Assembly (NCBI GenBank): GCA_022577435.1
Contig: JAKOON010000007.1
Span: forward strand, 7,034,926-7,098,925
DNA: 64,000 nucleotides
Reading direction: 5' to 3'
Origin: Embiotoca jacksoni
Taxonomy: Eukaryota > Chordata > Actinopteri > Embiotocidae
How positions within the stretch are numbered: the first letter of the stretch is position 1; each line of letters opens with the position of its first letter. Both the position numbers and the translations under genes were made by a program. Of this stretch, positions 11,347 through 23,500 are shown piece by piece. Under the pieces are notes generated by a model. It was not told the DNA's origin. It saw only the letters and a program-made list of their open reading frames with translations, and made no database searches.

Positions 11347-12890
11347 AACTGGAAACTCTTTGTATCAAACCAGAAGGTCTACGAGTTTTGATGATTTTTA
11401 TTTTATTGAAGCCAAGCTGTTTAAATTCACTTTTTTTTATGCCGTTGTTGTTGATGTTCAATTAGCATATCACAGAATTTGTTTAGTTTGGCGATTGTCA
11501 GCTTTCTCTTCTGTATTTCATGCTTTGTATTTAATCTGTAACACAAGGAGTAATCTTAACTTTGACCCTTCTTTATCTTGATTTATCTGTATTAACTAGC
11601 ATTACTAACCAATTTCAGTTTAAACCATAGATATTGCACATGGATTAGAAAAGATTTATTTTGTCGTTAGCTGTTTATTGGTGGGCTATGCTCGTAGTGC
11701 ACTGAAGAGCTTTAAATACAGTGGGTATGACACTTTGTGCTGTGGTGACCTTTCTTTGTGTGTTTGACTTTGCAGAAACAAGCATTACATTTACATGACA
11801 CAGAGTGAAGGATTGATTTTTGCACTTGTTGTGACCTTCGCGTCTGAACCAGCTGCGCGTGATTGATGCTCCCTTCGTGTCATACAGACGGACTTTATGG
11901 ATGTTCATCAGTTTTATTTTTGGATCCCTATTTGCACAGTCTGGAGAGCTGAAGCGGACAGTAATGCTTTTACCCACTCACTGATGCACAGACGTCCTAT
12001 GACGGGAGCATGCACAAAGATTTATTTATTTTTTCCCCTCCATCATGCTCTCAAGCTCTCAGACTGACTCTCTTCCATCTCTGACTCCCCCTCCCCCTCC
12101 CCCCTCTAACCCCATTTCAGCAATCCAATGCTCTCTGAGCCGTGGACATATTAGCAGGAGATTCGTTTCATTTTTGGGAAATGGAGTAACGGAGACCACA
12201 GTGTTTGCAGCGGAGGGTCATTAGCTGTCAGTGCACGCTGCAGTAATCAAACTCCTTTATTGGCTGCCACTAATGATTACTTTCTGTATTGATTACTCTG
12301 CCAGTTATTTTCTCAATTAACTGATCAATCATTTTTCTAGAAGTTGTGCCCTTAATGATTTGCCAGGGTCAAAGGTCAGTGCTTGTGTTTTTTTTCTCAC
12401 CAGCAGGTCAAATATGTTTACAGATGACAAAACAGTTAAGCAGCAAATCTTTTCATTATAGGCGCATCAGCCAGATAATATTTTTATTTTTTGCTCAAAA
12501 AAACAAAATAGTTGCAAAATATGACTACATTAAATATCATTTTCATGGTGTAATGTGTGGAGCCCATAGATTCCCATGTGAAAACATTTCCTCATTTTCC
12601 CCCATGTTATCATGTGGTAAACATGTCATTCATTTGATCACATGTCCCAGCCAGAGGCCATGGGAAAGTCGTGATTTTTTTTTTTTTTTTTTTTGTAAGG
12701 TACAAAACAGTTTTCTCCTTTCAGTCGACTAATCAATTAATCTAATACTGCTTTCATTTCTAGTTGTCCGGTGCTGTTCAGGTTATTCTGTCTTGGATGG
12801 ACTTTAGAACATTTTTAAATCTTTCTTGTTCACTGAATCTGATTTGCACCAATAATTTCACACCAGTTTCCACACGGTTTTGAACCGTCA
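10463..12890. other. ccdc85b 3' UTR and tail-to-tail spacer with fosl1
   Basis: The ccdc85b 3' UTR begins here; I could not fix its end, since no clean AATAAA stands out nearby. Long A runs lie at 10983-11005 and 11317-11343 and a T run at 12677-12694. Segments at about 12240-12350 and 12720-12745 resemble the AATCGATTAAT-type MITE found in fibp intron 1. No coding exon is recognised. The two genes converge, so this is a shared 3' spacer. Confidence 0.45.
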
Positions 12891-12893
12891 TTC

Positions 12894-12899
12894 TTTATT
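12894..12899 (-). terminator. fosl1: candidate fosl1 polyadenylation signal
   Basis: Minus-strand AATAAA about 700 bp beyond the fosl1 stop, at the end of an AT-rich 3' UTR with several ATTTA-like elements. Immediate-early mRNAs commonly have AU-rich 3' UTRs. The choice among AT-rich hexamers is uncertain. Confidence 0.4.
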
Positions 12900-13593
12900 G
12901 TCTGTGAAGTTTTGACAAAAGGATAAAAGTAAGGCACTGCCCACCAAAAACTGTTCATTCTTCAGAGAAAAATGCAAACACTACCAAAAAATACACTCTC
13001 AAAAATAAATATGTGACAGTAGAATCTATATTAACTCCTATGGCCCAGCCTTAGTGGTCAATAATTTGAATAGACAATATTCGGATTATTCGAGGATTAA
13101 AACAAAAATAGGTACCATTTTTTTCCAGGTACTCCATCTCCCTTTTTGAGGACTTTCATAGTGTTACCTAACATGAAATAACAAGTTACTAAAGGCAACT
13201 TTATATTTGCATTATCACTATTAATAGAATATTATTCCACAAAATGGAATTATCATTCTTTAAATAATAATTTCTGTATGCAATAATTTCATAATAAATC
13301 TAAAACACACTCATTCCATTTTTATAGCTTTTAAAATTAGAAATATAGACTTCATATAAAAACTAAAAAGAGTGTAACATTCATATCCTGATAATGCCAC
13401 ATATTTGCACATCATCTAAAAAAGAAATCAACTTTCTAAAGAGATGATACAAAGCAGGTGCATGTAGCTCATTTTGAAATGGTGATTACAATTATCATTT
13501 TCATTTCTGTCATGTTTCCCAGAGATCCTTTCTGTCACGCACACTGAGTACATTGAAATGAACATTAGTGTTTTATGATGGCAGGGCCATCGA

Positions 13594-16158
13594 TCACAAT
13601 GTGAGGATGGTTGGTGAGTGCAGGGAGTGATCCGATTGGTCGCCACTGCTGCTGCTGCGGCGATGAGCTATCCCACAGGGCTGTGGGATTTGAGGCTGCT
13701 GGACATGTCCCTGATGTGATGTAACGTGGGACGTGATGGAGGCGCTGGTGTCTAAAGGGGCTGAGGGATAGGTGAAAACCATACCGGCAGCGAAGGACAT
13801 GAGAGAAGGAGTAGATGTGAGAACCGGGGTGTGGAGTGACTCTGATTCAGTGGCAGCAGCGGAGACGGTTGATGTTGCAGGCTTGGTTGGGATGGTTATC
13901 TTTGGTTTGTGCTTCTCCATCTTTCTTGGCAGTTTGGTTGATGATCCAGGTCTGCTGGACTCCTGTGGCTCCAGCTTGATGGCTCCCAAAGAGGAAATGG
14001 ATGGATTTGGGTCAGAATCTGAATCAGAGTCCTGTATTTTACAAATGGGACGGTGAGCCTCTAGGACCAGCTCGAACTTCTCCTTCTGCTTTTGTAACTC
14101 AGCTATTTCCTTCTGTAAACGGGACTTCTCATCCTCAAGGTTGTCGGTCTCCTACATTTAGGGGAAAGCAGGGAAAGGCAAACAAATTTACATTTATTCA
14201 CGCCTGACTGAGACCAAAACCTTACATTTCAAGCAATAGTTTATGTCATTTGTGAAATGTTCACTCACATTTTGCAATGTATCTGTCAGCTCACGACGTC
14301 GATTGCGACATTTTGCTGCTGCCAATTTATTCCGCTCCCTTCTTATTCTGCGTCTTTCCACTTCCTCCTGGGACAACTTCATGGGAAATAGAAGAAAAAC
14401 ATTTACAATACATGAAATAGGTTAACTGGACATAGTAAAATGACAGGGTCAAACTTGATTTAAGAATCTTCCAGCTCATGTCAAAATATCAAATGTACAG
14501 TGAAATTCATTGAGCGTCAACCATTGGCATCATGACACAGGAGAAATACTACCACCATGTGTGCACACTGAGTCATCACAGTCGCTGATTGAGGAACGTC
14601 TGAGTTTGTGTGCCTTTGTAATCCCCAATCTCTGACTCCATTCAGCACCCTTCTGTATAATTGCTGTTGATCTAACATTTCCCGCCCTTTCAGGTTAATG
14701 AGTCAGTCAGACTCTGGCGGTGACTCGGGTGTGAGTCACAGAAAATGACTTGCCCCTATGAGTCACGTGACAGTCTACTTCCTGTGCCATGAAATTACAA
14801 CTATGTGACGGGATATGTGCCAATGTGTGCCTGATGAAACCAAAAAGTGATACCGTGTCAGTGATTATGATGTTCGGAAGGTTTAGTTCCAGATGAATTG
14901 GACCATTTTAACTCCTGGTTTTGACACGTAACATCACTCTACTAACTAAAACCTGATTTTTGCAAACAGTGTGTCACATGATATAATTTTACTGTGTAAA
15001 CAATGATTCAACATAATCCTTATCTAAGAACATAGAAAACAACAGCGTGGGCTTGCCTTTATAGAGTAAATGTTCCTTTTAAGAACTGAAAGCTTATTTA
15101 AATAATGACTTAATAACATCTCTAAATAATTAATATTATTTCTGAATGGATTGATCTGGAGTTGCATGTCTAAAGGAAATGACACAGTTGTGTCAGAGAA
15201 TTACAGGATATTACGCATTAGCTAAACAGGAATGATTGAGCCACAGTCCACACCTCTGCAATCCATCTGAAGAAAATATTAATCCAAAGAGAGTTTCTTG
15301 CGTTTTCTTTCAGTTTAACAACTGTCCCCTTTCAAACAGCAGAAACACAAAAAAATCCACAATCATTAGTGCCTTTTCAAAAGGTGTTTTCTTACATGAA
15401 CATCGTTCCTTCGCCTTGTTGAACACGTAGTATTCGCAGCTGCTCTTATGACTCCTGGTCTGAGAAGATGGGAGTGGGGAGGTGATGGGCCCAGTGAACG
15501 TGCCCCTGGGAAGGTTGGGTAAGGAGGCGCCGGAGATCGAGACGGGCCTGGTGAATGCATGAGGGAGGGCTGGACCAGCCACTGGAGGTCCTGGTTGGTT
15601 GTGATGGCATTGAGGCTTGGTACAAACTGACTGCTGCCTGCCATTGTAAATTTCTGAAAAAAAATAGATTAAATAGAAAGTGTGTAAAACAAGAAGAAAA
15701 CACAAAACTAAAATGAATAAATACAACATCAATAATAGATATTGTGATGTGTAAATGCCGTGTAAATAAATTAAAAGTAAAAAACATAACTGGTGATAAA
15801 GATGATCATGATTAGTTAATAAATACGGGTTTTGTTCTCTATTAGCCTAAATATGTTTTAACAGTTTGTATAAGTAGCCTACTCAAGAAATACAAATAAG
15901 ATGTGGCTTATAGTTAAACTATAATAACTGTACAGTATTATAGGCTGAATATAATAGGTTTCTAAAGTTTTTACTGTGTTATACACTTTGTTATACTGAT
16001 TTGACCCTTAACCTGTAGCCCAGTTTCATTTCATCACGTACCTGCTCCTGTTGAGTGGTTGAGGTGCTGCTGCTTCCCTGGGACACAGAGTTTGACCCAG
16101 GGACGCTGCCTGTGTAAGGCGGGTCTCCTCGTCCTTGACTCCCGAAGTTCCGAAACAT
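13594..16158 (-). CDS. fosl1: Fos-related antigen 1 (FOSL1/FRA-1), bZIP factor
   Basis: AP-1 subunit that dimerises with Jun proteins on TGAGTCA sites. Four exons (minus order): 16042-16158, 15396-15653, 14269-14376, 13594-14151. All introns are phase 0 and the product is 346 aa, longer than human FRA-1 (271) because of a longer C-terminal half. Seen in sequence: N-terminus MFRNFG; DLQWLVQPS and RPGVIRA blocks of exon 2; basic region RRRIRRERNKLAAAKCRNRR (about residues 133-152); a leucine zipper running from exon 3 into exon 4 (ETDNLEDEKSRLQ to FELVLEAHRPICKI); C-terminal SSSSGDQSDHS and SPTILTL, matching the conserved FRA-1 tail that controls turnover. The four-exon layout with the bZIP split over exons 3/4 is typical of the Fos family. 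FOSL2 is the main alternative; the MFRNFG start, the tail and the ccdc85b/fibp neighbours favour FOSL1. Confidence 0.93.
14569..14765. promoter_or_regulatory. fosl1: cluster of four AP-1 sites in fosl1 intron 2
   Basis: Perfect TGAGTCA sites lie at 14569-14575, 14699-14705, 14732-14738 and 14759-14765: four in 197 bp, three of them within 67 bp. The last overlaps a CACGTG E-box (14764-14769), and a TGACTC half-site lies near 14721. Mammalian FOSL1 has intronic AP-1 sites that mediate autoregulation, so this is a likely FRA-1/Jun-bound enhancer. Sites are seen; function is inferred. Confidence 0.6.
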
Positions 16159-16515
16159 CGCTTCTGTTTCAGTGACAAGAAAACTGAATCCAGCTGTGGC
16201 CGTATAGCCTTCGGGTCTCACGAAATGACTTTCGGCTTGAGTTCCTGTGTTAATTCAAACTCTGGGCAAGTCCACCTTATTGCGGTAAATCGGTAGAGTC
16301 CAAACGGGTTTGTCTTCAAGGGGGAGCAAGGAAGGAAATTCTGCCTCCCTTTTTTTCAAAATTGTCCGAAAACCTCCGAAAACAAATTTCAGTGCACCCT
16401 GTTGTCGTTATTCATCCAGAATCAGAAGTCTGGGAATGATTGTGAGGTTGTAAACTCTTAAACCACCACTATAGATTTGGCCACGCCCCTCCGTATTTAC
16501 GGGAAATAGTGTTGT

Positions 16516-16569
16516 CCGGAATCTCTCACGAATGATACCACGTGCCATGACGTCACTACCCATATTTGG
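16516..16569. promoter_or_regulatory. fosl1: fosl1 immediate-early promoter (ETS, E-box, CRE, CArG)
   Basis: Within 54 bp there are CCGGAA (16516-16521, ETS), CACGTG (16539-16544), TGACGTCA (16548-16555, perfect CRE) and CCATATTTGG (16560-16569, perfect CArG box for SRF). They lie about 360-410 bp upstream of the fosl1 ATG on its 5' side. A TTTAAGA on the minus strand near 16455 may serve as a TATA-like element. The combination mirrors serum response promoters of the Fos family. Confidence 0.65.
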
Positions 16570-16599
16570 TGAGAGTTTCCTCCTGAGAGTAGCACTCGG

Positions 16600-19500
16600 G
16601 ATTCCTCAGGCAGCATCACCTCATGGTTTGAAACCAGTAGTTTTTCTGCTCTGAAATTTCTGTCTTCTGATGCAGCGGTGGAAATACTATAGCACTTTCC
16701 AGTTCCGAGTGGGAGCACGGTCACATTTTGTTTACACTAAGGTTAAATTTGTACAACTTATCAATTCAATTTCCAGTTCACAATTTTGCCAAAGTGTCAA
16801 AAATAATAATAAATGGTACAAAGGATATAAGTGCTTTATCATTCCAATAATAATGACATGTATATCACCACTATTATAATGACGTACATATACCTACTAT
16901 CATCACTCCAATGGTATACACATATGCCTGTTAGAATTACTGTCATTACAATTGTAACATACTATGATAGAGAGCTGAGTGACCGGTGTTTATCTCTCTT
17001 AAAATTTGTGAAACCACAAAATAAAAGCAGATTTGTTTGCCTTTATCACCGCAAGCTTCTATTTTGAATGTGACAGTTTAATATGACATTTAACTGTGGT
17101 TAAAAAGATACCTCTCAGTAAAATCATGTCACAAAGTGAAATCACTGACTCCATTCACACTGTGAAAACATCATCTACAACAAAATTAACTAATCTCCTA
17201 TCTTTTAACTCAAAGTAAACTCATTTTAATATTTTAGTTACTTTAAAGTTTCTTTTTTTATGTTCAGATCACTTGCAGAAGTTATAAATATTTTGAATAA
17301 ATGAAAAATATTATCTTCAATGATGGATATCAGTTTAACTGCTGTTAACGTGTACTACCAACAAATTTGTTTACATGTATAAATGTACATGTATGTACAT
17401 GTACATATGTGAACAAAAAAAAAAACCCTTCACATAACAATATCCCACCATTTTCATCTATAGGTGTAACCTACAAATAGTTAATTCTCTCACAATGGAT
17501 AGAACACATTAAATATATTCTTATATATTATATATTTATCTACTTCAAGGTGTTTTATGTACTGCAGAGTGAGATGAAATAGATATAAAGTTTGGCGTGC
17601 ATGTGCCTAATTGTTCTGAGGGGTTTTGGCAGCCACTCTCACTTCCCAAACCACATCAATGTGCAAGCATGCTTGTGGAGATGAGTCAGTCCAGTTGCAT
17701 AAAGCTACTCACTTATTTCAACACCCATTTCAACGTCTGTTTTTTACTTGCAGGCATAATATAGTACCTAGAAAAGGTTCAAAAACTGCATGCTGTAAGC
17801 TTAGTCTGTCATAACAGCTGCTGACCTTGCAGTCCTAAAGGACAGAGTTCCTGGAAAAGGCTGATTTGTCCTGGCTGCTGACTGTTGCACCGTTGTCTCA
17901 TATTACTGCTAATTCTTCTCCTGGAAATAAGGATTGTCAATATTTTTTGAGAAGCTAAGTTAATTGCAAATACAGTTACTTGTCCTCTCAAAAGAGTCTG
18001 TTTTTGTGAAGAAAAGATTAATGATCTGTATAATGGAGACATGGAACCGTGGACTTGGGTTTCTTTTTGTGATGACCGAGAGTGTGAAAGAAAACTGAAA
18101 CTGCTTGGAGTAAGACATTTTATAAGGTCTGCATACCTGTTGCTCGTTGACACATTTGACTGAGTCTCATGTTTCAGATTTGAACAATATTACACCCCAA
18201 GGACAGACATGCAGGATGTTTTTACATGGTGTTTAATGGTATTGTATCAATATGGGTTAAAGGTGACTCAGATGACTAAAACATCAGGAATGCAATGATG
18301 ACACACTTGCTTTATACGTCTCTAATCGTGACATGTCAAAACATGTCAGCCACCATTTTTTCCCCGTTACACCTTCATTCATCCACTAGATGTTTCGTGT
18401 ATCTTTTTTCTTTTCTTTTTTTTTTTTTACCAGGGAAAGTCTGCTCAACACCAAAGCCCATTTTAACACATAAATGTAAAAAAAAAAAATCTTATAAATT
18501 ACTGTTTGTTTGCATGTAAGAGCGTGTGTAAGCAGTGTAAGTAAGTGGTTGTTTCTGTTTGACTCCACATTTTCCCTCCAAAAAGTAACATTTTCTGGCG
18601 AGGATGTAGGAAGTTCAGATTCCATTGCAATTAGCTCATCCCAAAAATCTCTACATGCACTCATAACTCATCCAGACCCACCTACTCACCCACACACTCA
18701 TCCCGCACACACACGTGCTTCATGGAGCACTGCCATTCCACACACGCTTTCATTTTTTTTTTGGTTTAGTATTGTAATTCACGCCTTGTAGATTTATACT
18801 TACGTACCACGAGTAAACCTAGATTATCTCACTGCGATTGTACAGTGTACAGTTTCCAACATGCCTGTACCATTACAGTACTGATTGTACGATCTATGAA
18901 CATGCTTATCATTTGCCTACAAAGATCATAATATCAATTAATGGTGTCTACAATTAAATAAAAATTAAATAATGTAAGATTTTACGATAATCAAAAAACA
19001 AGAGTCTTAAATAAATGGAAATATTCATCTTATTTGTTGTAAGCTTGGTATTCTATAATGAAAGTATAATGTATTAGCAGTAAAATATATCCAGATTCAT
19101 CTGAAAGAAGTCATTCTGAATTACATGACGCAGTAATATAGTAACTTTCCTGTGAAACTGGAAGCAGATGTTCTCGTACAAGTGAAAGTGACATGCTCAG
19201 GATGAAAACAGCACTGCAAGTACTTCAGGTCGAAATAAATTCAAATGTATTATACAGGCTCCTGTTAGATAGTTTAATGTTTTATGAACTCATGTTTATT
19301 TTTTTTTTTTAGATACAGGGTTTTAATCTGCATGTGTTGTAACTTCTAACACAAATAGAGCACAATATAGGTACAATAGTTTTCTAAAATATAGCCGAGT
19401 ACAAGTGTAAATTTGCTCAAGATTAAATGAATTTGTATTTTTCCCATTTCCCGTTACATCTCTGAATCGATCTGTAGATATAGGTTACATGGGAGTTGTA

Positions 19501-19804
19501 CAGATTGTAAAGCTCCGTGTCATAGGCCACTTTTGATTTGTAATTATACAAGTTAAATTACATTGACTTTACCTCACGCATCAACTTGTAATGAGTATAA
19601 CCGTGTTGTAATTAGTCTAGCAACGCCTTAAGTCACAATGCTGTTTTGATGGAAAACACTTAAAGTGGAAAGTATTCGGATTAAATGCAAATATAAAGTG
19701 GGTGATGTGGTTTCCCCCTTTTCAGCTCCCCATCTTTCATCCTCTCCCACTTAAAATAAATCCTCGCCTTCTGTTTCTAGTGAAATTACAGGTATAATAA
19801 ATAC

Positions 19805-19843
<39 letters not shown>

Positions 19844-20040
19844 ACTCTTCATTTCTGCTGAGACTAAACTGAGTATCGGCCTCTACATTTTTTGTTTTAT
19901 TTTATTTTATGAAACCTACCTACAGCGTGTATATATATAAATATATATGATTGGGTAAGTAACACATGCAGGCTCGGTATGAATCGCAGCTGCGTCCTGG
20001 TACTGTATTGTTACTGTGTGCTGTACTTACATCGTTATCT
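16600..20040. other. divergent intergenic region fosl1-yif1a
   Basis: No coding exon is recognised. It contains nested TGTACA palindromes (17371-17410), two further AP-1 sites (17682-17688 and 18264-18270), T/A runs near 18415-18425 and 18478-18490, and a (GT)n microsatellite at 19809-19842. The 114-aa minus frame at 17809-18153 shows no recognisable family. Confidence 0.45.
19809..19842. repeat. (GT)17 microsatellite
   Basis: Uninterrupted GT dinucleotides, about 240 bp upstream of the presumed yif1a first exon. Confidence 0.9.
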
Positions 20041-20535
20041 GCCACGCAGGCAACACTGAAGTCAACCAGCCGCTGCGGATGGGAGGGATCAGTCCGATAG
20101 CCACGTCGCTAGCTCCCAACGCTAGCTCTGTAGGTAAGTGCGCTAATCCGGCTTTTTTTTTATTTATTTAAATTTTTTTTTAAAGCATTTTCTTCAGTAA
20201 CGTTGCATTATTCCCCAGACACGTTTTGTTGTTGTTTTTGGACACGTACTGTAGCTATCGCGTTATCCGTCAGCAACAGCGGTTACCGTTGAATAAGTTT
20301 ATACGTAGGTGGGTTAGCGGTGGTGCTAACTAAGCGTTAGGAGAAACGTGTCGGAAGCTTTATTATATAAATATATATAGATATATATATATAAGCACCG
20401 CATGCGGCAGTGTTAACACTTTGTTTAGGTGGCGTGACCAAGAAAGCACACACAGAGAGAGAGTTGTGTTAATACGTTGAAATGTAACTAACGTGTCCTT
20501 GTTGTCATTTTAAGCTGACGTCAATGAACGTTACG

Positions 20536-23500
20536 ATGGACCTGCCACATCACGGGTACAGAGCAAGTAAGTGGACACATAAATCCCCATGAGCTGTCCT
20601 TTCTGCGAGGTTTCCCCACTGGTGCAATGTAACTAAGTGCATTTTTTTTTTTTTACTAAAGTACGGTATTTAAGAGGTAATTGTACTCATTTTATGCAGC
20701 TTTGTATGTCCACTATCCTATAGACCTCCAGAGGCAAATCTTGCACTTTCTACTTCACTACATTTGTCTTGACAGCTTTAGTTATCAGTTACTTCTGAGA
20801 TTAATCTTCCTGTCCAGTGAAAAGCACCGTACTCCCTAATTTGAATGTGTATCTTTCTGCTTAACACGATGATTAAATGGTCCTTCGTGGCAGAGCTGTT
20901 CAAACCCAATTAGGAAGATCACTGGGGGCTTCAGCCAACAGAGAATATTTTGTCAATGAATGGCTACGAATAGCTCTCAATGTTAAAGAATAAACTAATA
21001 ATTTGCATCCCTTTTACAAGATAAACATAGTCAAAAAAATAAAAGTTTTCTGTTTGTGATACAACCAAAACGATTCAAAACAGACATGACGAGCTTATAG
21101 CAGATCCATGTCCATATTTGTTGAAGGTGAAATCGGTGAACAGGGCTAGAGACATTTTCAAACTGACCCTGCTTTATGGATTGGGGAAATTCTTCTGCTT
21201 CTTCAGAAAAAAATAGTCATTTTAAAACCTTCGTGGATCAGCTTGAACACGTATCGTCCCAAAGCTGAAAAATGACCGTTTTTATGAGCTTGACTTTTTC
21301 AGAGATATGTGGCTCTCACAGGACAGTAACGCTACAAATGTGACAGAGGATTTTATCATTTTATCACTTAAAGATGACTCAAAACGATTGATTGATTGAT
21401 TATGATAGTAGTTGGTGATTAATTTTCTGTCGTTCAGCAAATCAATTCATCAACTGATTATTGTAGCTCTCATGAAGGTTTACATATTAACCAGCCAGGG
21501 TGGATTTTTACTGCATTCATATTTGATAATATGGTTTGATGGTATCATATAAGTCATTTTTATATATTTATCATATATATCATGTATTTAAATGACCTCC
21601 GTTTACATGGTCTTATCCATTTCTCCACAGCTAAGCAGAGAGCTCGTGCAGCTCCCCCCTCAGCAGACTCTGTCTTGTTTGATGACACCAGCTCAGCAGC
21701 ACCACCACCAGCAATGAACAGTCAGGGCTATTACACTCCTGGGTACAACATGGGGGCACTCTCAAATGACATGCAAGGAGGCGCTGAGGTGAACAACCTG
21801 TTTACTGACCCAATGGCCAACGCTGCAATGATGTACGGCTCCTCCTTAGCCAACCAAGGAAAGGATATGGTGAACAAAGAGGTGAGGAAAAGCAGGTTAC
21901 TCATGGCACTCCTTCAGTTATGATGGATGGTACTGCCTGGGCTTAAATAAAGTGTTAACCCACTGACCTGTAAATAAGGTCACGGCCTAGGCTGGGTAAC
22001 TGGCACCATTTATACCTGCCACTAAAATGTGTCTTCTGTAATTCAGTCACAAGTCGACAGTTTTCAATGCAGGTTTCAGCATCTCAAACACATTGGGAAT
22101 GATTTCCACAAGGTTTTTTATTTTTTATTTTTTATTTTTTTTATATATATATTACACTCTGTCGGTGGATATTTTTGTACTATTGTGTTGCTTTATTTTT
22201 TGCCAAAAAGTCACTCTTGATGTGACAAGTTCATAATTCGTTTTTCAAAGACATCAATACTTTACAAGAGCAGTCTGATATTTACTGCTTTAAAGCTACT
22301 GTTAAATACTCCAATTCTGCCTGGTATTAGTCATATTCAGAGCTTTTTCACTGAGCAAACTTTAATGTGATAGAGCTGTCATTTTCAGTGGACTGGTTTT
22401 CAATCAGAACATTTCTTGCTCTTCTTTTTAATATAAAACACAGTATGTGATTTTCTTCACCTAGAAAGGAAGGAAGAACAAATAGAATCAATGGGGCACC
22501 TGTGGGATGACACACACACACAAAAAAACAAAAAAAAGTTGTTTTACTGGTTTGGCAGCTTTGATACACAAAGTGATGCATAATCCTGTGGCCACAGACA
22601 ACCCTCTGGTAAAGGGAAAATGACTCATCTGTATTTATTAAGTTAGGCAGACTGTCACGTCTCATCTGTTTAGTTAACGTTTGCACTTCTTTGCTTTTCA
22701 GATCAGCAGATTCATGTCAGTGAACAAGCTGAAATACTTTTTTGCAGTCGACACCAGATATGTCATGAAGAAACTCATGATCCTCATGTTCCCTTACACA
22801 CATCAGGTAATCCGAGCCACTCATCTCATCAGACTTTGTCCCACATCAACTGATGGGACGACACAAAACTTCTAATAGCTACAGACTGGATGATAATTTT
22901 CTCTGGTATCATATTTTTTTTAAACACACGTCACATTTAAAACACACACACAAGATAATCAGCCACTTTATCACTTCTCCAGTTGGATTTACTAACATCA
23001 TAACGCTGTGATTGCCAGTAACAACACAAACATAATGTGCCCTGATAATGTGCAAACTACACAAACTCTCCTTACAAGACCAGGGTCACATACTGTTCAC
23101 TGTTCAATCCAAAACCATGTTTATACAGCTACATAGTGATTACAAGCATCACAGCCACATCACAAACCTCATGGCTGAGATTTACTTAAAAGAGTGCTTC
23201 TGTTGAGATTCTATATTGTTCTTATTGGGAGTATAGCCCATCAAAAGCAGATTGTGTTAAGGCAATCCTGTATATAGTTCATAACAATTATGTTTACAGT
23301 GTAGGAAAATATATATTTTTCCTACTTTAGGTATTTGAAGAGCAAAGCATGAAAATAAGATAAGAGACTGCCATTAGTTTTTTTTTCATGCTGTTTCTAT
23401 GCATAATATTATTGTGTAAATATTCAAAAGTAATATATAAGCAGACACAAAAATGTCAATAGCAGATTCAAATTTTACTAGATTGGGAACATAGTTTTGG

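Noticed and set aside
17809..18153. 114-codon minus-strand open frame between fosl1 and yif1a
   Set aside because: Serine-rich composition with no recognisable domain, no clear promoter or splice context, and AT-rich surroundings. Likely chance.
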